IMG/VR virus record: IMGVR_UViG_3300029309_000317
Coordinates: 1 to 25,401 of that record
Strand: one strand, 5' to 3'
Source: a virus
Length of the DNA: 25,401 nucleotides
The position numbers were made by a program, and so were the translations under genes. Under the pieces are notes generated by a model that did not search any database, was not told where the DNA came from, and was given only the letters and a program-made list of their open reading frames with translations. This document shows, one piece after another, positions 1-9,469 of this stretch; the first letter of the stretch is position 1; every line of letters begins with the position of its first letter.

Positions 1-503
1 TTGCTTTTATCCATATCACCTTCCTTTACCCAGCTTTCAACTGTTAAAACACCACTTACTCTATCTTGATGTTGGTAAGTAGCTTTATGATGATTGTTAT
101 GTTTTAAGTATAACTCACTAGCCTTTCTAACAGTTTCTGGAGAAAAGTATACATAGTAGTCACTATCTGTCTGCGCGTCATATCTATAGATTTGCTTGTT
201 TGGAATAAGAGCTGGGGACACCACCATTCTCTTTTCTTCATCTATTTTAGCTAAAGTAAGATTGTTCTTTGATTTATTAAAGTATACAAAATCTTGTTCA
301 ATAGCTGGGGCAGTAACTAAACTGATGGCATCAATAGCTAAACTTTCATTCTCATCATTGATAACTAGCTCAACTATTTTAGTTTCATTTAAATCTTCAT
401 AGTAATCTTTGTTATCAGCTTCACATTCAGCTTTTGTTTTATACTCGCATTTACCAGTATTACCAAACTTGTAGTTTCCATTTTCACATTTTTTGCAAGG
501 CAT
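1..503 (-). CDS. XkdF-like prohead protease, 3' end outside window
   Basis: 167 codons are visible from the ATG at 501-503 and the frame is open at the left edge. The protein begins with a Cys-rich leader (MPCKKC, then C19 and C27) that looks like a small metal-binding knuckle. It then has the pattern of XkdF-type proteases of Bacteroidota phages: SLAIDAISLVTAPAIEQDF, a segment around VVSPALIPNKQIYR, a YYVYFSPETVRKAS helix and the histidine-containing YQHQD followed by VESW. Proteases of this family mature the prohead by cutting scaffold and capsid protein, and the major capsid protein is usually next downstream, so it is expected just beyond position 1. No Shine-Dalgarno sequence precedes the ATG. 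The placement after the tape measure gene is unusual. Family assignment is from motif memory; catalytic residues beyond the edge cannot be checked. Confidence 0.8.
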   Translation of the reverse strand, partial: MPCKKCENGNYKFGNTGKCEYKTKAECEADNKDYYEDLNETKIVELVINDENESLAIDAISLVTAPAIEQDFVYFNKSKNNLTLAKIDEEKRMVVSPALIPNKQIYRYDAQTDSDYYVYFSPETVRKASELYLKHNNHHKATYQHQDRVSGVLTVESWVKEGDMDKS

Positions 504-539
504 ATTATTATATATATTTTAAATTAATTTATTTGATTT

Positions 540-2486
540 TTATATTGTACTCCTTCTTCTAATATTAGCTAACTGGTTCTGGCTTGATGTCATTTCATCT
601 GTCACTACAAAAGCTTTTAATGGTTCAGGTTCTTGCCCTCCAGTAAGTTCAAAAGAACCTCCTAAAGCATTACCATTTGGTATACCGCTACCACCACCTG
701 CACTACCACCACCACCTACATTACCTACACCACCACTACCACCACTACCACTTGGATCAGTTGAAACAATTTTTTGAATTTGTAAAGCTGAAAATGCAGC
801 TGCTAAACCTGCTTGTATTGTAGGATATGCTGGAAATACAGCTGTTACTGGTGATTTTTGAGCTGTACTAAAAGCATTTTGTACACCCTGTATACCTGAT
901 ATAGTAGCATCAGCAATAGCTACAGCTTTTCCTATTTTAGAACCTTCACCAGCTATCTCACTAACTAATCTTAAACCACTTCTAGCTAGAGCTACTGATT
1001 GGTCTCTTACAATCTTTTTTCTTATTATTTCCTTTTTAGCATCTTCTTCTTCTTCTTGTTCAAATTTCTCTCTAAACTTTTGAGTTATAGCATCATTTTC
1101 CTCTTCAAATAATTCTTTGTTCAATAGTAGTAATCTATTCTTTTCCTTTTCATCAGTTACAGTTTCATGTATTTGATTTAACCTCCTTTCATTCTGTCTT
1201 TCAATCAAAGCTCTCTCCCTTTCTTCCTCATCTTGAATACTATTAATTCTATTATCTTCAAGTATCTTGTTAAAATCTTCTATTGTTTTTGCTTGAGCAT
1301 CAGCTCTTCTTTTTTCATCAGCAATTCTTTTATCTTCAGCTTCTTTTCTTTTAGCTTCATTTTCCCTTTCAGTTTTTCTTCTAATAGTGTTAGCTCTAGC
1401 TTCTACAGTTTGCTGCCTTCTAGCACTCTCTCTTCTTATGTTTGCTAGTTTTATTTCAGCTTCCGCAATTTGCTCTAAATCTTTTTGTAGATTTTCACCT
1501 TGCCCTTTTTGTGCTTTTAATATTCTTACATTCTCTTCAGCATTAGCTACTTTTTTAGCATTTAATTTTTCTTCTATTTCATTAGCATCTTCTAAAGCTT
1601 TTAACCTCTCTTTATCACTTAAAGTTAAATCTTCAGATTTTAATTTTAGCTTTTCTATTTCAGCTCTTCTTTGTGCAAACTCTACATTTAAATCTCTCTC
1701 TCTATCAACTAAATCTTGTAAACTCTTTTTTAGAGCTACAGCTACAGTAGTTTCTCTTACTATCTCATCACCTATTCCTGTAAACTGATCTTTTAATTTT
1801 GTTAATCCAGCACCAAACTCACCACTAAACAATAAACCAACACCATCTACTAAACCAGATATCCTATCTACTACTACTTTTATTCCTGCACTTAAACCAG
1901 TTAAACCTCTTTGTAAAAGTTCAGCTCCTCTTTTAGTTTGTGTTAAATAAGTTATAAGAGTACCAAAAGCTACTACAAAAGCACCTATACCTGTTGAAAT
2001 TAATCCAGCTTTTATAGTTGCAAAAGATGCTTTAGCTACAGGTATAATACCAGCAAAACCTTTTTTAATACCATTAAGAGAAACACCGAATACTTTAAAA
2101 TCAGCAATCTGATCACCTAAAGTTTTAACAGTTTCTTTGTTTGCTACATTAAATTGTTTTACTTCTTCTTTAGCTTCTTTTTGTTCTTGTTTTATTTGTT
2201 TTAATCCTAATTTTTGATTTTGTAATTCAGCTGTTACATTCCTGATATCTTCATTTAACTTTGCTTGTCCAGCATAAAAAGCACCTTTAGGTATACTATC
2301 TTGAATTTGTTTTAATCTTAATAATTCTTTTTCTAACTCAATAATGTTTGTATTTTGAGCATTTAAACTAGCATTTAATTCTTTTACATTATCTTGAGCT
2401 TGTTTTAAACTTTTAGTATATTCTCGAGTATCTTTTGTAGCTGATTTTGTATCAGATTTTATACTCATATAAATTTCTTCTGCCAT
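540..2486 (-). CDS. Tail tape measure protein
   Basis: This 648-residue protein has the layout of a tape measure. Residues 20-120 are a heptad-like coiled coil rich in K, E, Q and N. Residues 132-225 form a hydrophobic Gly/Ala-rich block likely to be membrane-active during DNA entry. A second long charged coiled coil spans about 250-490. A Gly/Ser-rich linker (about 585-615) leads to a C-terminal tail, PEPLKAFVVTDEMTSSQNQL then RRRST, which I recognise from flavobacterial phage tape measure proteins. At about 1.5 angstrom per residue the length predicts a tail near 100 nm. The start MAEEIYM is chosen because the ATG lies 10 bp after the upstream stop; an internal ATG at 2466-2468 is an alternative. 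Confidence 0.85.
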   Translation of the reverse strand: MAEEIYMSIKSDTKSATKDTREYTKSLKQAQDNVKELNASLNAQNTNIIELEKELLRLKQIQDSIPKGAFYAGQAKLNEDIRNVTAELQNQKLGLKQIKQEQKEAKEEVKQFNVANKETVKTLGDQIADFKVFGVSLNGIKKGFAGIIPVAKASFATIKAGLISTGIGAFVVAFGTLITYLTQTKRGAELLQRGLTGLSAGIKVVVDRISGLVDGVGLLFSGEFGAGLTKLKDQFTGIGDEIVRETTVAVALKKSLQDLVDRERDLNVEFAQRRAEIEKLKLKSEDLTLSDKERLKALEDANEIEEKLNAKKVANAEENVRILKAQKGQGENLQKDLEQIAEAEIKLANIRRESARRQQTVEARANTIRRKTERENEAKRKEAEDKRIADEKRRADAQAKTIEDFNKILEDNRINSIQDEEERERALIERQNERRLNQIHETVTDEKEKNRLLLLNKELFEEENDAITQKFREKFEQEEEEDAKKEIIRKKIVRDQSVALARSGLRLVSEIAGEGSKIGKAVAIADATISGIQGVQNAFSTAQKSPVTAVFPAYPTIQAGLAAAFSALQIQKIVSTDPSGSGGSGGVGNVGGGGSAGGGSGIPNGNALGGSFELTGGQEPEPLKAFVVTDEMTSSQNQLANIRRRSTI

Positions 2487-2496
2487 ATCTTATATT

Positions 2497-3375
2497 TTAT
2501 AAACTAACATTTGTTGTTATTTGTGTTATAGTTACATTCATACACCATTCTAAAGTTTGATTTGTATTACCTCTACATTGTAAAGCTAAAGTATTACCGC
2601 TTCCTACAGCTGCTAATATTCTCCAATTTGTAACAGTACCTTGAGTTTTTATTGTATCTCTCTCTCTTTGTATACTTGCTGTACCACTCTTATTTATTAT
2701 AACACCTCTCTCAACATAAGATGCATAATCACCTACTGATCCTGTACCTGAAGAGCCACCTGTCCTTACAGCTATTGTATCAGCATGAAAATATATTATA
2801 CAATTATCAGGTATTGCATATCTTACACCACTTACATTATTTATACCACTTGATACATTTGATGTACCTGTAGTTTGGCAACCATAAAGCACTTGAATAG
2901 ATTGCCTTTCACCTAATAAATCATCAGTAGTATTACCACCAATATATAGTGAATTGCTTGTAGTTACATTAGCTAACCTACCTATAGTTATACTATTATT
3001 TACACCATTTGCTATAGTATGTTGATTACCTAAAGTTAAATCATTAAAATTTTTACCATTAAAAGTATTCTTGCTTCCACTTACTACATTGTTTACTACT
3101 CCTGTTCTTATAGTATTACCTGCACCTTTTACTACATTATTTTGCTTTCTTTCATCTTTTATTAAGTTTACACCACCTGTAAAAGCATAACATGTTGATG
3201 TAGTTTTATCATATCTATAACCATATGCCTCGCAGGTTTCTTGGTCTACAACTATAATATTTTCACCATCTTGTGTAAATAAAACTCTTCCGCTAGGTGT
3301 AGTTACAGTAGGCTTCAATACTTTGCCATCTAATTTTTCTATTACGCTTCTTGTTCTAGGTGTTCTACTACTCAT
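2497..3375 (-). CDS. Tail appendage / adhesin-like protein with beta-roll repeats
   Basis: This 292-residue protein has a short N-terminal region with KPTVTTPSGRVLF, then about residues 75-150 made of repeating units of the type NxV-x-G-xxNT (VVKGAGNTI, VVSGSKNTF, TIANGVNNSITIG, SLYIGGN). Such Asn-spaced units form left-handed beta-rolls in trimeric YadA-type adhesin heads. The C-terminal about 130 residues look like a beta-rich terminal domain shared by phage fibres, ending in WCMNVTITQI. A structural role at the tail tip or as a side fibre, possibly binding the host surface, is inferred from the repeats and from its place between hub and tape measure. Its ATG shares one base with the stop of the upstream hub gene (TAATG), so the two are probably translationally coupled. 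Confidence 0.6.
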   Translation of the reverse strand: MSSRTPRTRSVIEKLDGKVLKPTVTTPSGRVLFTQDGENIIVVDQETCEAYGYRYDKTTSTCYAFTGGVNLIKDERKQNNVVKGAGNTIRTGVVNNVVSGSKNTFNGKNFNDLTLGNQHTIANGVNNSITIGRLANVTTSNSLYIGGNTTDDLLGERQSIQVLYGCQTTGTSNVSSGINNVSGVRYAIPDNCIIYFHADTIAVRTGGSSGTGSVGDYASYVERGVIINKSGTASIQRERDTIKTQGTVTNWRILAAVGSGNTLALQCRGNTNQTLEWCMNVTITQITTNVSL

Positions 3376-6197
3376 TATGGTATCATTATTAATTCTACAG
3401 TTGATAAATCTTTTGGTTTGTAATCAATTCTATTTACTCTAAATACTCTTTGTTTTATGTATACTAAATCAAAAAATGAAAAAGTATTTATATCTGATGC
3501 TGATAAATTTATTTTTAGTGTAAGTATTCTAGTATTTGAATTATATAACTCACTTAAATAAGGCAACCAATATAGATTAAATAAATTGTTAAGTGTAGGG
3601 CTACCTACTCCACTAAATAGATTTGCACTTTCAAACACAAAATCATAACTAGCACTATTACATGGTACTTCAGTTGTATGGCTAAATTGTAAGAATTTTT
3701 TATAATCACTATCACCAGGCACTCCATTTTGTGATGGATATCCATAGTGTTCATTACTCATTACTTTCTCACCACAATTAAATAGTATTCTAGCTTCGTT
3801 ATCAAAACCTTTAAAATTACCATCACTAAAAGCACACAAAGAAGGCACTATTAATTCTGATAAATAATTTTCTAGTGGCTTTATTACTGTTGCTGCAAAA
3901 GGTTCAGCTTCAATTACCTCTTCACCATCTAATATAGTAGCACCACTAGCATCATACTCTTTACTACCATACTCTCTTCTAATAGCTTTAAAATATACAT
4001 TTGCAAAATGGTCATCAGGATCATCTACAAATTTAAATACAGTATTTTTATTTAATTCTGTTAAAGGTGTTAATTTTATTTCTTGTGCATCAATTTTATA
4101 AGTCCAATCATTTACAATACCTCTAGCTTTTAAATCTACGTTACCACTACCTGGATTAGTAGGATTAGGCTTTTTAAACACATCTCTCCATGTTTCAAAC
4201 TCAATCTCTTGAGGATAGTTTTCACTAGGTATTGTAAGCATGTTAAACATGGTAAGTAATCCACTTAAAAACTCCCATTGTTTCATCTCACCTCTTTTTG
4301 TAGTAAGCAAATCAGCAGAAGCTACTGATGTTACTGATATATTAAATAAGCAATTTCCATGAATGTTATTAGGTAAAATAGGTGTTGCAATAGTTGTATA
4401 AACTTGATCTATTCCTGCTGTGTCGCATTTTATCTCTAAACTAAAGCTATCAAGATTATTTAAGTTTATTTGAGTAACAACATTAGGCGTAAAATATATA
4501 TCATCACCTGGCCCAATACCAAGTGGTACAACATCTACAAATTGAGCTTGAGGATTTATAATCTGATTTACACCTCCGATAGTAGCATTTACTTGAGTAA
4601 AAATAGTAACTCCTGTTGTTGGACTTGTATTTCTAAAAGCAATAGAGTAATCAATTATAACCTCCATATTATCACTATCTGATGTGAAAACATCAGTTGA
4701 ATAATTCATTTGAGGTATTGTTGGTTGAGTAAAAGGAGGAGCCAAAACAGTACCACCATCTACAAATTCTATAGTACCAAAAGATGCAGTAGGTATAGAT
4801 TTTAAACCTAATGTACTACCAGTTCCTAATGAATTAAATTCTATTCTTTGGTCATTTAAAGATGAAAAAGATTTAGGCATACCATCATCACCCCAATTAA
4901 AATCCATGTATAACTTTTCAAAATCATCACTATCAAAAAATGTGCTTTTAAAAGTAAAAGGTGTATTAGCAAATATTCTATTTAATATGTACTTGCATTG
5001 TATCCATGGTCTATATGCATCTTCTAATCTCTCAAGTAAAGGCATTCCATCAGCATCATAATCATACTGATGCTTCCAATCACAAAATGGATATCTTAAA
5101 GTTGCATAAGTTTCTCTAAAACCTGATGTAGATGGATTGAGATATGTAATACTAGAACCTGTATCATGAGCTGTTGCTTTTATATTTGTTGCATTATAAT
5201 CATGCTCCAATTCAGTAAAATCTAAATCACCTATAGTTAAATCACCTAAATAATCTTTAAGAGCTACAGTTTCACTATATAAGTTTATGCTATAACTTAC
5301 CTCACCATTTTTATCACTTACATCAATCAATCTTAAATATCCTTGAAATACCACTATTCCATCTACTCTTAATATGCACTCCGTTCTTTTGTAAGGATTG
5401 AATATTATACCATCATCTGATCTAGTTATATCAAATATATTATTGAATGTTCTTTTATTTCTTTTCGTTTCAGGAATGTTAAAGCTCTTACTATAAGATT
5501 GCACTTTTTCAGCAACCTTTGTAAAATCATCTATACTTAAAGTTAAAGGTATATCTTCATCTTCATATAAATCTAAAAGCACCTCACCACTCAAAGATAA
5601 ATTATTAATAATAGGTGGCTGTACAGCTGAATTTAACAACTCAATAGTATCAAGCACTACAAACGCTGAACCTCCCTCATATTCTATAACTAAAGTTGGT
5701 GTAGGTGAAGAAAATGTTACAATATATTGATAAGCTACATTACTAGCTGTAACTGTAAAAGGTGTAAGTGTAGTAGTATTAACAAGTGTAGTACCATTAT
5801 ACTCATGCAACTTCATAAAGTTAGCAACAGTAGATGCATAAGTATTTACTTGAATTTTAAATACATAGTTAGCTCCAACTATAATATTATTTACTCTTTG
5901 AATGTAACAAGTTTGCTCTTGAGGAAATAATAATAACCCTGCTGCAACTGATGGTTGAGCCCCACCAGTACTTGAACCACCTAAATATGAGGTGTTTATT
6001 TGTATACCACCTGTAACACCTGAAAAATGATTTATTTGATCTTGTACAAAACTTGTAGATGGTGTAGCTATACTGTTTACATTTGCTGAACTTAAATAAA
6101 GAAAATTATCACCATCAACCCAGTAGTTATAATTCATATTATTTAAATATGATAAATCTATTTCGTTTTGTGGGAATACACCTAATTGTACAGCCAT
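3375..6197 (-). CDS. Tail hub / tip protein with inserted carbohydrate-binding-like domain
   Basis: This 940-residue protein carries a block at about residues 200-320 that is characteristic of flavobacterial phage tail tips: LDLYEDEDIPLTLSIDD, then SKSFNIPETKRNKRTF, then ILRVDGIVVFQGYLRL. The remaining C-terminal part, to about 930, is long and mixed alpha/beta and ends in VNRIDYKPKDLSTVELIMIP, as expected for a protein that forms the hub closing the tail tube. Before the core, about residues 25-190 read as a Thr/Asn/Ser-rich beta-sandwich resembling carbohydrate-binding modules. The upstream gene ends 1 bp before this ATG and the downstream gene overlaps its stop. Hub function is inferred from family and position; I cannot tell whether it also has lytic activity and see no lysozyme or peptidase motif. 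Confidence 0.65.
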   Translation of the reverse strand: MAVQLGVFPQNEIDLSYLNNMNYNYWVDGDNFLYLSSANVNSIATPSTSFVQDQINHFSGVTGGIQINTSYLGGSSTGGAQPSVAAGLLLFPQEQTCYIQRVNNIIVGANYVFKIQVNTYASTVANFMKLHEYNGTTLVNTTTLTPFTVTASNVAYQYIVTFSSPTPTLVIEYEGGSAFVVLDTIELLNSAVQPPIINNLSLSGEVLLDLYEDEDIPLTLSIDDFTKVAEKVQSYSKSFNIPETKRNKRTFNNIFDITRSDDGIIFNPYKRTECILRVDGIVVFQGYLRLIDVSDKNGEVSYSINLYSETVALKDYLGDLTIGDLDFTELEHDYNATNIKATAHDTGSSITYLNPSTSGFRETYATLRYPFCDWKHQYDYDADGMPLLERLEDAYRPWIQCKYILNRIFANTPFTFKSTFFDSDDFEKLYMDFNWGDDGMPKSFSSLNDQRIEFNSLGTGSTLGLKSIPTASFGTIEFVDGGTVLAPPFTQPTIPQMNYSTDVFTSDSDNMEVIIDYSIAFRNTSPTTGVTIFTQVNATIGGVNQIINPQAQFVDVVPLGIGPGDDIYFTPNVVTQINLNNLDSFSLEIKCDTAGIDQVYTTIATPILPNNIHGNCLFNISVTSVASADLLTTKRGEMKQWEFLSGLLTMFNMLTIPSENYPQEIEFETWRDVFKKPNPTNPGSGNVDLKARGIVNDWTYKIDAQEIKLTPLTELNKNTVFKFVDDPDDHFANVYFKAIRREYGSKEYDASGATILDGEEVIEAEPFAATVIKPLENYLSELIVPSLCAFSDGNFKGFDNEARILFNCGEKVMSNEHYGYPSQNGVPGDSDYKKFLQFSHTTEVPCNSASYDFVFESANLFSGVGSPTLNNLFNLYWLPYLSELYNSNTRILTLKINLSASDINTFSFFDLVYIKQRVFRVNRIDYKPKDLSTVELIMIP

Positions 6198-6198
6198 T

Positions 6199-7641
6199 CT
6201 AAATACTTTGAGTTCTTAATATTTTAGTTTTTTCTATTTCAAATGTAAACTGAATTAAGTTATCATTTGCTTTAGTTTTTCTTGTAATACTTTGTGTAGT
6301 TAATCTACAAGGTATAACATAATTATTGTTAGCATTTTCATCAAATTCACTAGATGTTTCTTCTACATAATCTGTTAATATTCTTACTTCAGGGCTATTT
6401 ATTAAAACCTCAAAAGCTTTACCTTCTTCTTCTGAAATATAATCAGTATTAATTGTAATCTTTTCTGTAGTATTCATTCTAAAAGATTTCATTCCTCCTT
6501 TAAAGCTATTTAATTTATAAGCTACTTTATCCCAGCTACCACCTAACTGATTATAAGTGCTACCTTTTGTTGTAAAAGTTTTTGTAGATTTCATATTAAA
6601 AGTATAGTAATCCCAGCCACCCCATTGATTTAACCAACAAAGCCTAATAGGTTCAAATCCCTTCAAGGTAGGGCAATTAACTGTAAACCTCATAGTATTA
6701 CCTACTTGAACGTTACTATTATTTTGAGGTGTTATAGTATAAAAATCAATATCACCAGCAGTTAAAAGAGTATCAAATGCACTTATATATTGCCTTATAT
6801 TTGCAGGTCCACATCCTAAATATATAAATTGCCTTTGTATATTGCTTCCTAAATTTGTTGCTGATGATGCTCCATTAGCTGAAGATAAAAGTAATGTAAA
6901 CGCACTACTACCAGTCCCAGAATGAGTAGTCCATGTTATACGAAATCTATCAAGTGTATCATTTCTAAAAAAAAGTAAAGTACCATAATCTTTAGCATTT
7001 ACAAATTGTCTTACAGGCATATTAGTCATAAATCTTGCCTGCGTTGAACTTCCTAACTCATAGTTATTAGGATGAGTTCGCATATCAAAACCAAAAGAAT
7101 TTCCATGAGGTCCACCTATTTGAAAAGTATCATCATGAAATACATAGCCATTAAATATAAAATGATTTGAGCTATTTCTGAAATCAGCTTGTACTATCTC
7201 ATTAAATGTAGGTGAACCTACTGTTTGATCTAAAAACTCTACATGAAATTGTACAGCAAAATGCCTAGCTAAATTTCTATTCCTTGAAAATTTATCTATA
7301 ATATGTAGAGGATAAGTACCACCATTTTTTTCTTCATCATCTTCACCTTTTACTAAAGCTCTAAAAGCTGTTAGATTATCAGATGATACAAAGCTTTCAA
7401 TAATATCTCTAAAATTAAATATACCAGCTCCAGCATTATTTGGTACTGTTTTGAAAGTACCTATCAAATCATCTGTTGATGCTAGGTTAGGAGGCTCTCC
7501 ATCACTTATATGTACTTGAGCTACAAACTTAACTTGTATTTCATTATTTACTATTCCATCATTTTTTAATGAAAATATTAAATCCTGTCCTACTGGTACA
7601 GGTTTTCTAAATAATATTCTTTGCCTAATTGATGTTGCCAT
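6199..7641 (-). CDS. Putative distal tail structural protein
   Basis: This 480-residue protein starts MATSIRQRILFRKPVPVGQD and is predicted to be mostly beta. It has a central conserved-looking Trp-rich stretch, IRLCWLNQWGGWDYYTFNMK, and a C-terminal half that reads like a second beta domain (VLINSPEVRIL). Proteins with this Trp motif sit directly upstream of the hub in flavobacterial siphophages. Its place suggests a distal tail or hub-adjacent ring component, but no catalytic motif or named family is certain. It ends with TAG, 1 bp before the hub start, and begins 1 bp after the upstream stop, so it is part of one tight tail operon. Confidence 0.55.
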   Translation of the reverse strand: MATSIRQRILFRKPVPVGQDLIFSLKNDGIVNNEIQVKFVAQVHISDGEPPNLASTDDLIGTFKTVPNNAGAGIFNFRDIIESFVSSDNLTAFRALVKGEDDEEKNGGTYPLHIIDKFSRNRNLARHFAVQFHVEFLDQTVGSPTFNEIVQADFRNSSNHFIFNGYVFHDDTFQIGGPHGNSFGFDMRTHPNNYELGSSTQARFMTNMPVRQFVNAKDYGTLLFFRNDTLDRFRITWTTHSGTGSSAFTLLLSSANGASSATNLGSNIQRQFIYLGCGPANIRQYISAFDTLLTAGDIDFYTITPQNNSNVQVGNTMRFTVNCPTLKGFEPIRLCWLNQWGGWDYYTFNMKSTKTFTTKGSTYNQLGGSWDKVAYKLNSFKGGMKSFRMNTTEKITINTDYISEEEGKAFEVLINSPEVRILTDYVEETSSEFDENANNNYVIPCRLTTQSITRKTKANDNLIQFTFEIEKTKILRTQSI

Positions 7642-7642
7642 A

Positions 7643-8218
7643 TTATCTTGTTTCTTTTCTTATTAAATCTATAACACTTAAATTAAATTCTTTTGCAAAC
7701 TGATTTTGAAAGTTCTTATATGTAACCCTTAAAGCATTTTGAAAAAAGCTTATACCTTTTATTCCTTTTGTCCATAGCACCTTTACCATAGCTATCTTTA
7801 ATCCTACAGTTGTTTGAAATTGCCCTAGCTCGTTTCTAGGTTGTAAACCCTTTTTTCTAATAAAAGAACCTATACCTTTATATATACTACCAGATGACCT
7901 TCCACTACCAAACCTAAAAGGTGTATTTAAAACTTCTGATTTCCAGTTTTTATATTGATTGATACCATCATAAGTACCAGCATGTTTACCTGTTTTTATT
8001 TTTCCACCAGCTCCACTTACACCTTTATCTACAAAAGCTCCATAATCCTCCATGATAAAATCTAAAGTATAAACATCATTATTTACATTTATACTGTATT
8101 TCAAACTACTTTCTAAATTACCACCACCTTTACCTCTTCTTTGTAGATTACCAGCTGATAAGTTTACAAGCTTTTGCCCAAAATCATTTATAGAATTTTC
8201 TAACCTTCTATTTACCAT
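7643..8218 (-). CDS. Tail completion / neck protein, HK97 gp10-like
   Basis: This 191-residue protein has the signature of gp10-like tail completion proteins in Bacteroidota phages: MEDYGAFVDKGVSGAGG near residues 56-72, then IGSFIRKKGLQPRN, and a C-terminal GIKGISFFQNAL helix. These proteins sit at the head-tail joint and help stabilise the completed tail. The protein is basic and lacks membrane segments. The ATG overlaps the stop of the upstream gene as TAATG. Assignment rests on the YGAFVDKG motif, the length and the neighbouring tail genes. Confidence 0.7.
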   Translation of the reverse strand: MVNRRLENSINDFGQKLVNLSAGNLQRRGKGGGNLESSLKYSINVNNDVYTLDFIMEDYGAFVDKGVSGAGGKIKTGKHAGTYDGINQYKNWKSEVLNTPFRFGSGRSSGSIYKGIGSFIRKKGLQPRNELGQFQTTVGLKIAMVKVLWTKGIKGISFFQNALRVTYKNFQNQFAKEFNLSVIDLIRKETR

Positions 8219-8670
8219 TATGTTAAACCGATAAATAATTCACATTGTACATCTGTACTACCATAAGGTTTAACAGCTATGCTCTCTAGTGTTTGTAATG
8301 TTGCTGGTAAAGATGGTGTAGTACTAGCTTCACCTATCATAACCGCTTCACCATTATATAGTAGATGAGAACCTCCAGGTCTTACCTTTACTGTATAACT
8401 TGTTGCACCAGATATTACAGCTACATATATTGCATCTGTAGTACTCAGGTTTGTTACTCTTACATATGCTACATTTTCTACATCTATAGCACCAGGGCTC
8501 GCATGAGGTGTAGTACCAAAAACAGCTATCTTTGTAGTGTTTGAATGGGCACATGTCAATATTCGTTCCATTACATCTACAATACCTGTAGTAGTTAGTG
8601 TATTACTTGAACCTCTTAAAGCTCCATTAAGTGTAACACTCTCACTTATCGTTGTTGTTAAATCTGCCAT
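8218..8670 (-). CDS. Putative virion structural protein
   Basis: This 150-residue Thr/Ser/Val-rich beta protein starts MADLTTTISESVTLNG and has alternating strands with the motif YVRVTNLSTTDAIYV at the centre, then KVRPGGSHLLYNG. Small proteins of this type recur in marine and flavobacterial phages between head and tail genes, and I read it as a minor structural component, possibly tail tube or decoration. The exact role cannot be fixed from sequence. It is followed with a TAATG overlap by the gp10-like gene and preceded by a 22-bp AT-rich gap. Confidence 0.5.
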   Translation of the reverse strand: MADLTTTISESVTLNGALRGSSNTLTTTGIVDVMERILTCAHSNTTKIAVFGTTPHASPGAIDVENVAYVRVTNLSTTDAIYVAVISGATSYTVKVRPGGSHLLYNGEAVMIGEASTTPSLPATLQTLESIAVKPYGSTDVQCELFIGLT

Positions 8671-8692
8671 ATTTTTTTTGTTTATTTATTTA

Positions 8693-9469
8693 TTATTTTT
8701 TTTTACTTTTTGGATGTTTCTTTGGTAATAGATCATAATCAGTTGTATATTTAGGATTTTGAGGTCTACCATTCTTTACTAAATACAAGTAAGCATTAAC
8801 CCTAGCAAAAGCCCATTGTGATGGTGATTTTACTTTAGGTGAATGAGATGTATTGAAAGCTCCTAACCCCCTTTGAAAAACAGCTTTTAACTGTCCTAAT
8901 GTAACACCATAACCTAATTTATCTTTATATCTTTTATTGAAATCATCTGATTTCTTTTGTAGTGTAGCTTTATCTTTTGCTGATACCTTCGCCCCTCTTG
9001 ATGTAGATGCATCACCTTTAGCACTCCCTTTACCTTTTGGTTTCTTTGTAGGTGTATCACTCTTTGGTGCTTTAGGGCTTTTCTTAACACCACCTCTAGG
9101 TCCTGTAGTAGCTAACTTTTCTTTATCTATTTCTTTTAGTTTACTTATTGCCCAGTTAACACCTGCTGAACCGCCCCAGGCGTCCCAAGCTAATCCCCCA
9201 CACCCTTCCGAGTATGGTACATCTTTATTCTTTTGATGTCTTTTGAATGATGCCATCCTAGCAATCGTGTCTCTTGAGATAGGCATTTTTTTAGCTAACA
9301 TGTTGGCTCTTCGTTTTCCTACATTAGTTAAGCAACCACCCCATCCATTCTTTTCAACCCACTTTAAAACTCTTTTAGCATTGTTTACCGCACCTTCTGG
9401 ATAATCATTATAGCTTTTAAGTTTTATACTAATTTCTTCTAGCTTTTCTATTACATCTTCATAGTTCAT
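8693..9469 (-). CDS. Head-associated two-domain protein of Bacteroidota phages
   Basis: This 258-residue protein has two recognisable blocks. Residues 22-113 match a domain common in Bacteroidota phage portals and proteases: PEGAVNNAKRVLKW, then GGCLTNVGKRRANMLA, SRDTIARMASFKRHQKN and AWDAWGGSAGVNWA. A Lys/Pro/Ser-rich linker (about 120-165) joins it to residues 170-250, which carry LGQLKAVFQRGLGAFNTSH and SPSQWAFARVNAYLYL, another module widespread as an appendage of phage structural proteins. The end is very basic (HPKSKKK). The role is unknown; a virion or packaging role is inferred from partners of both domains. Here the two domains form a separate gene instead of being fused to portal or protease. 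Confidence 0.55.
   Translation of the reverse strand: MNYEDVIEKLEEISIKLKSYNDYPEGAVNNAKRVLKWVEKNGWGGCLTNVGKRRANMLAKKMPISRDTIARMASFKRHQKNKDVPYSEGCGGLAWDAWGGSAGVNWAISKLKEIDKEKLATTGPRGGVKKSPKAPKSDTPTKKPKGKGSAKGDASTSRGAKVSAKDKATLQKKSDDFNKRYKDKLGYGVTLGQLKAVFQRGLGAFNTSHSPKVKSPSQWAFARVNAYLYLVKNGRPQNPKYTTDYDLLPKKHPKSKKK

Noticed and set aside
1233-1788. Plus-strand open frames across the tape measure gene
   Set aside because: They are the Ser/Phe/Leu-rich antisense of Lys/Glu-rich coiled coil and do not resemble proteins. The same holds for all other plus-strand frames.
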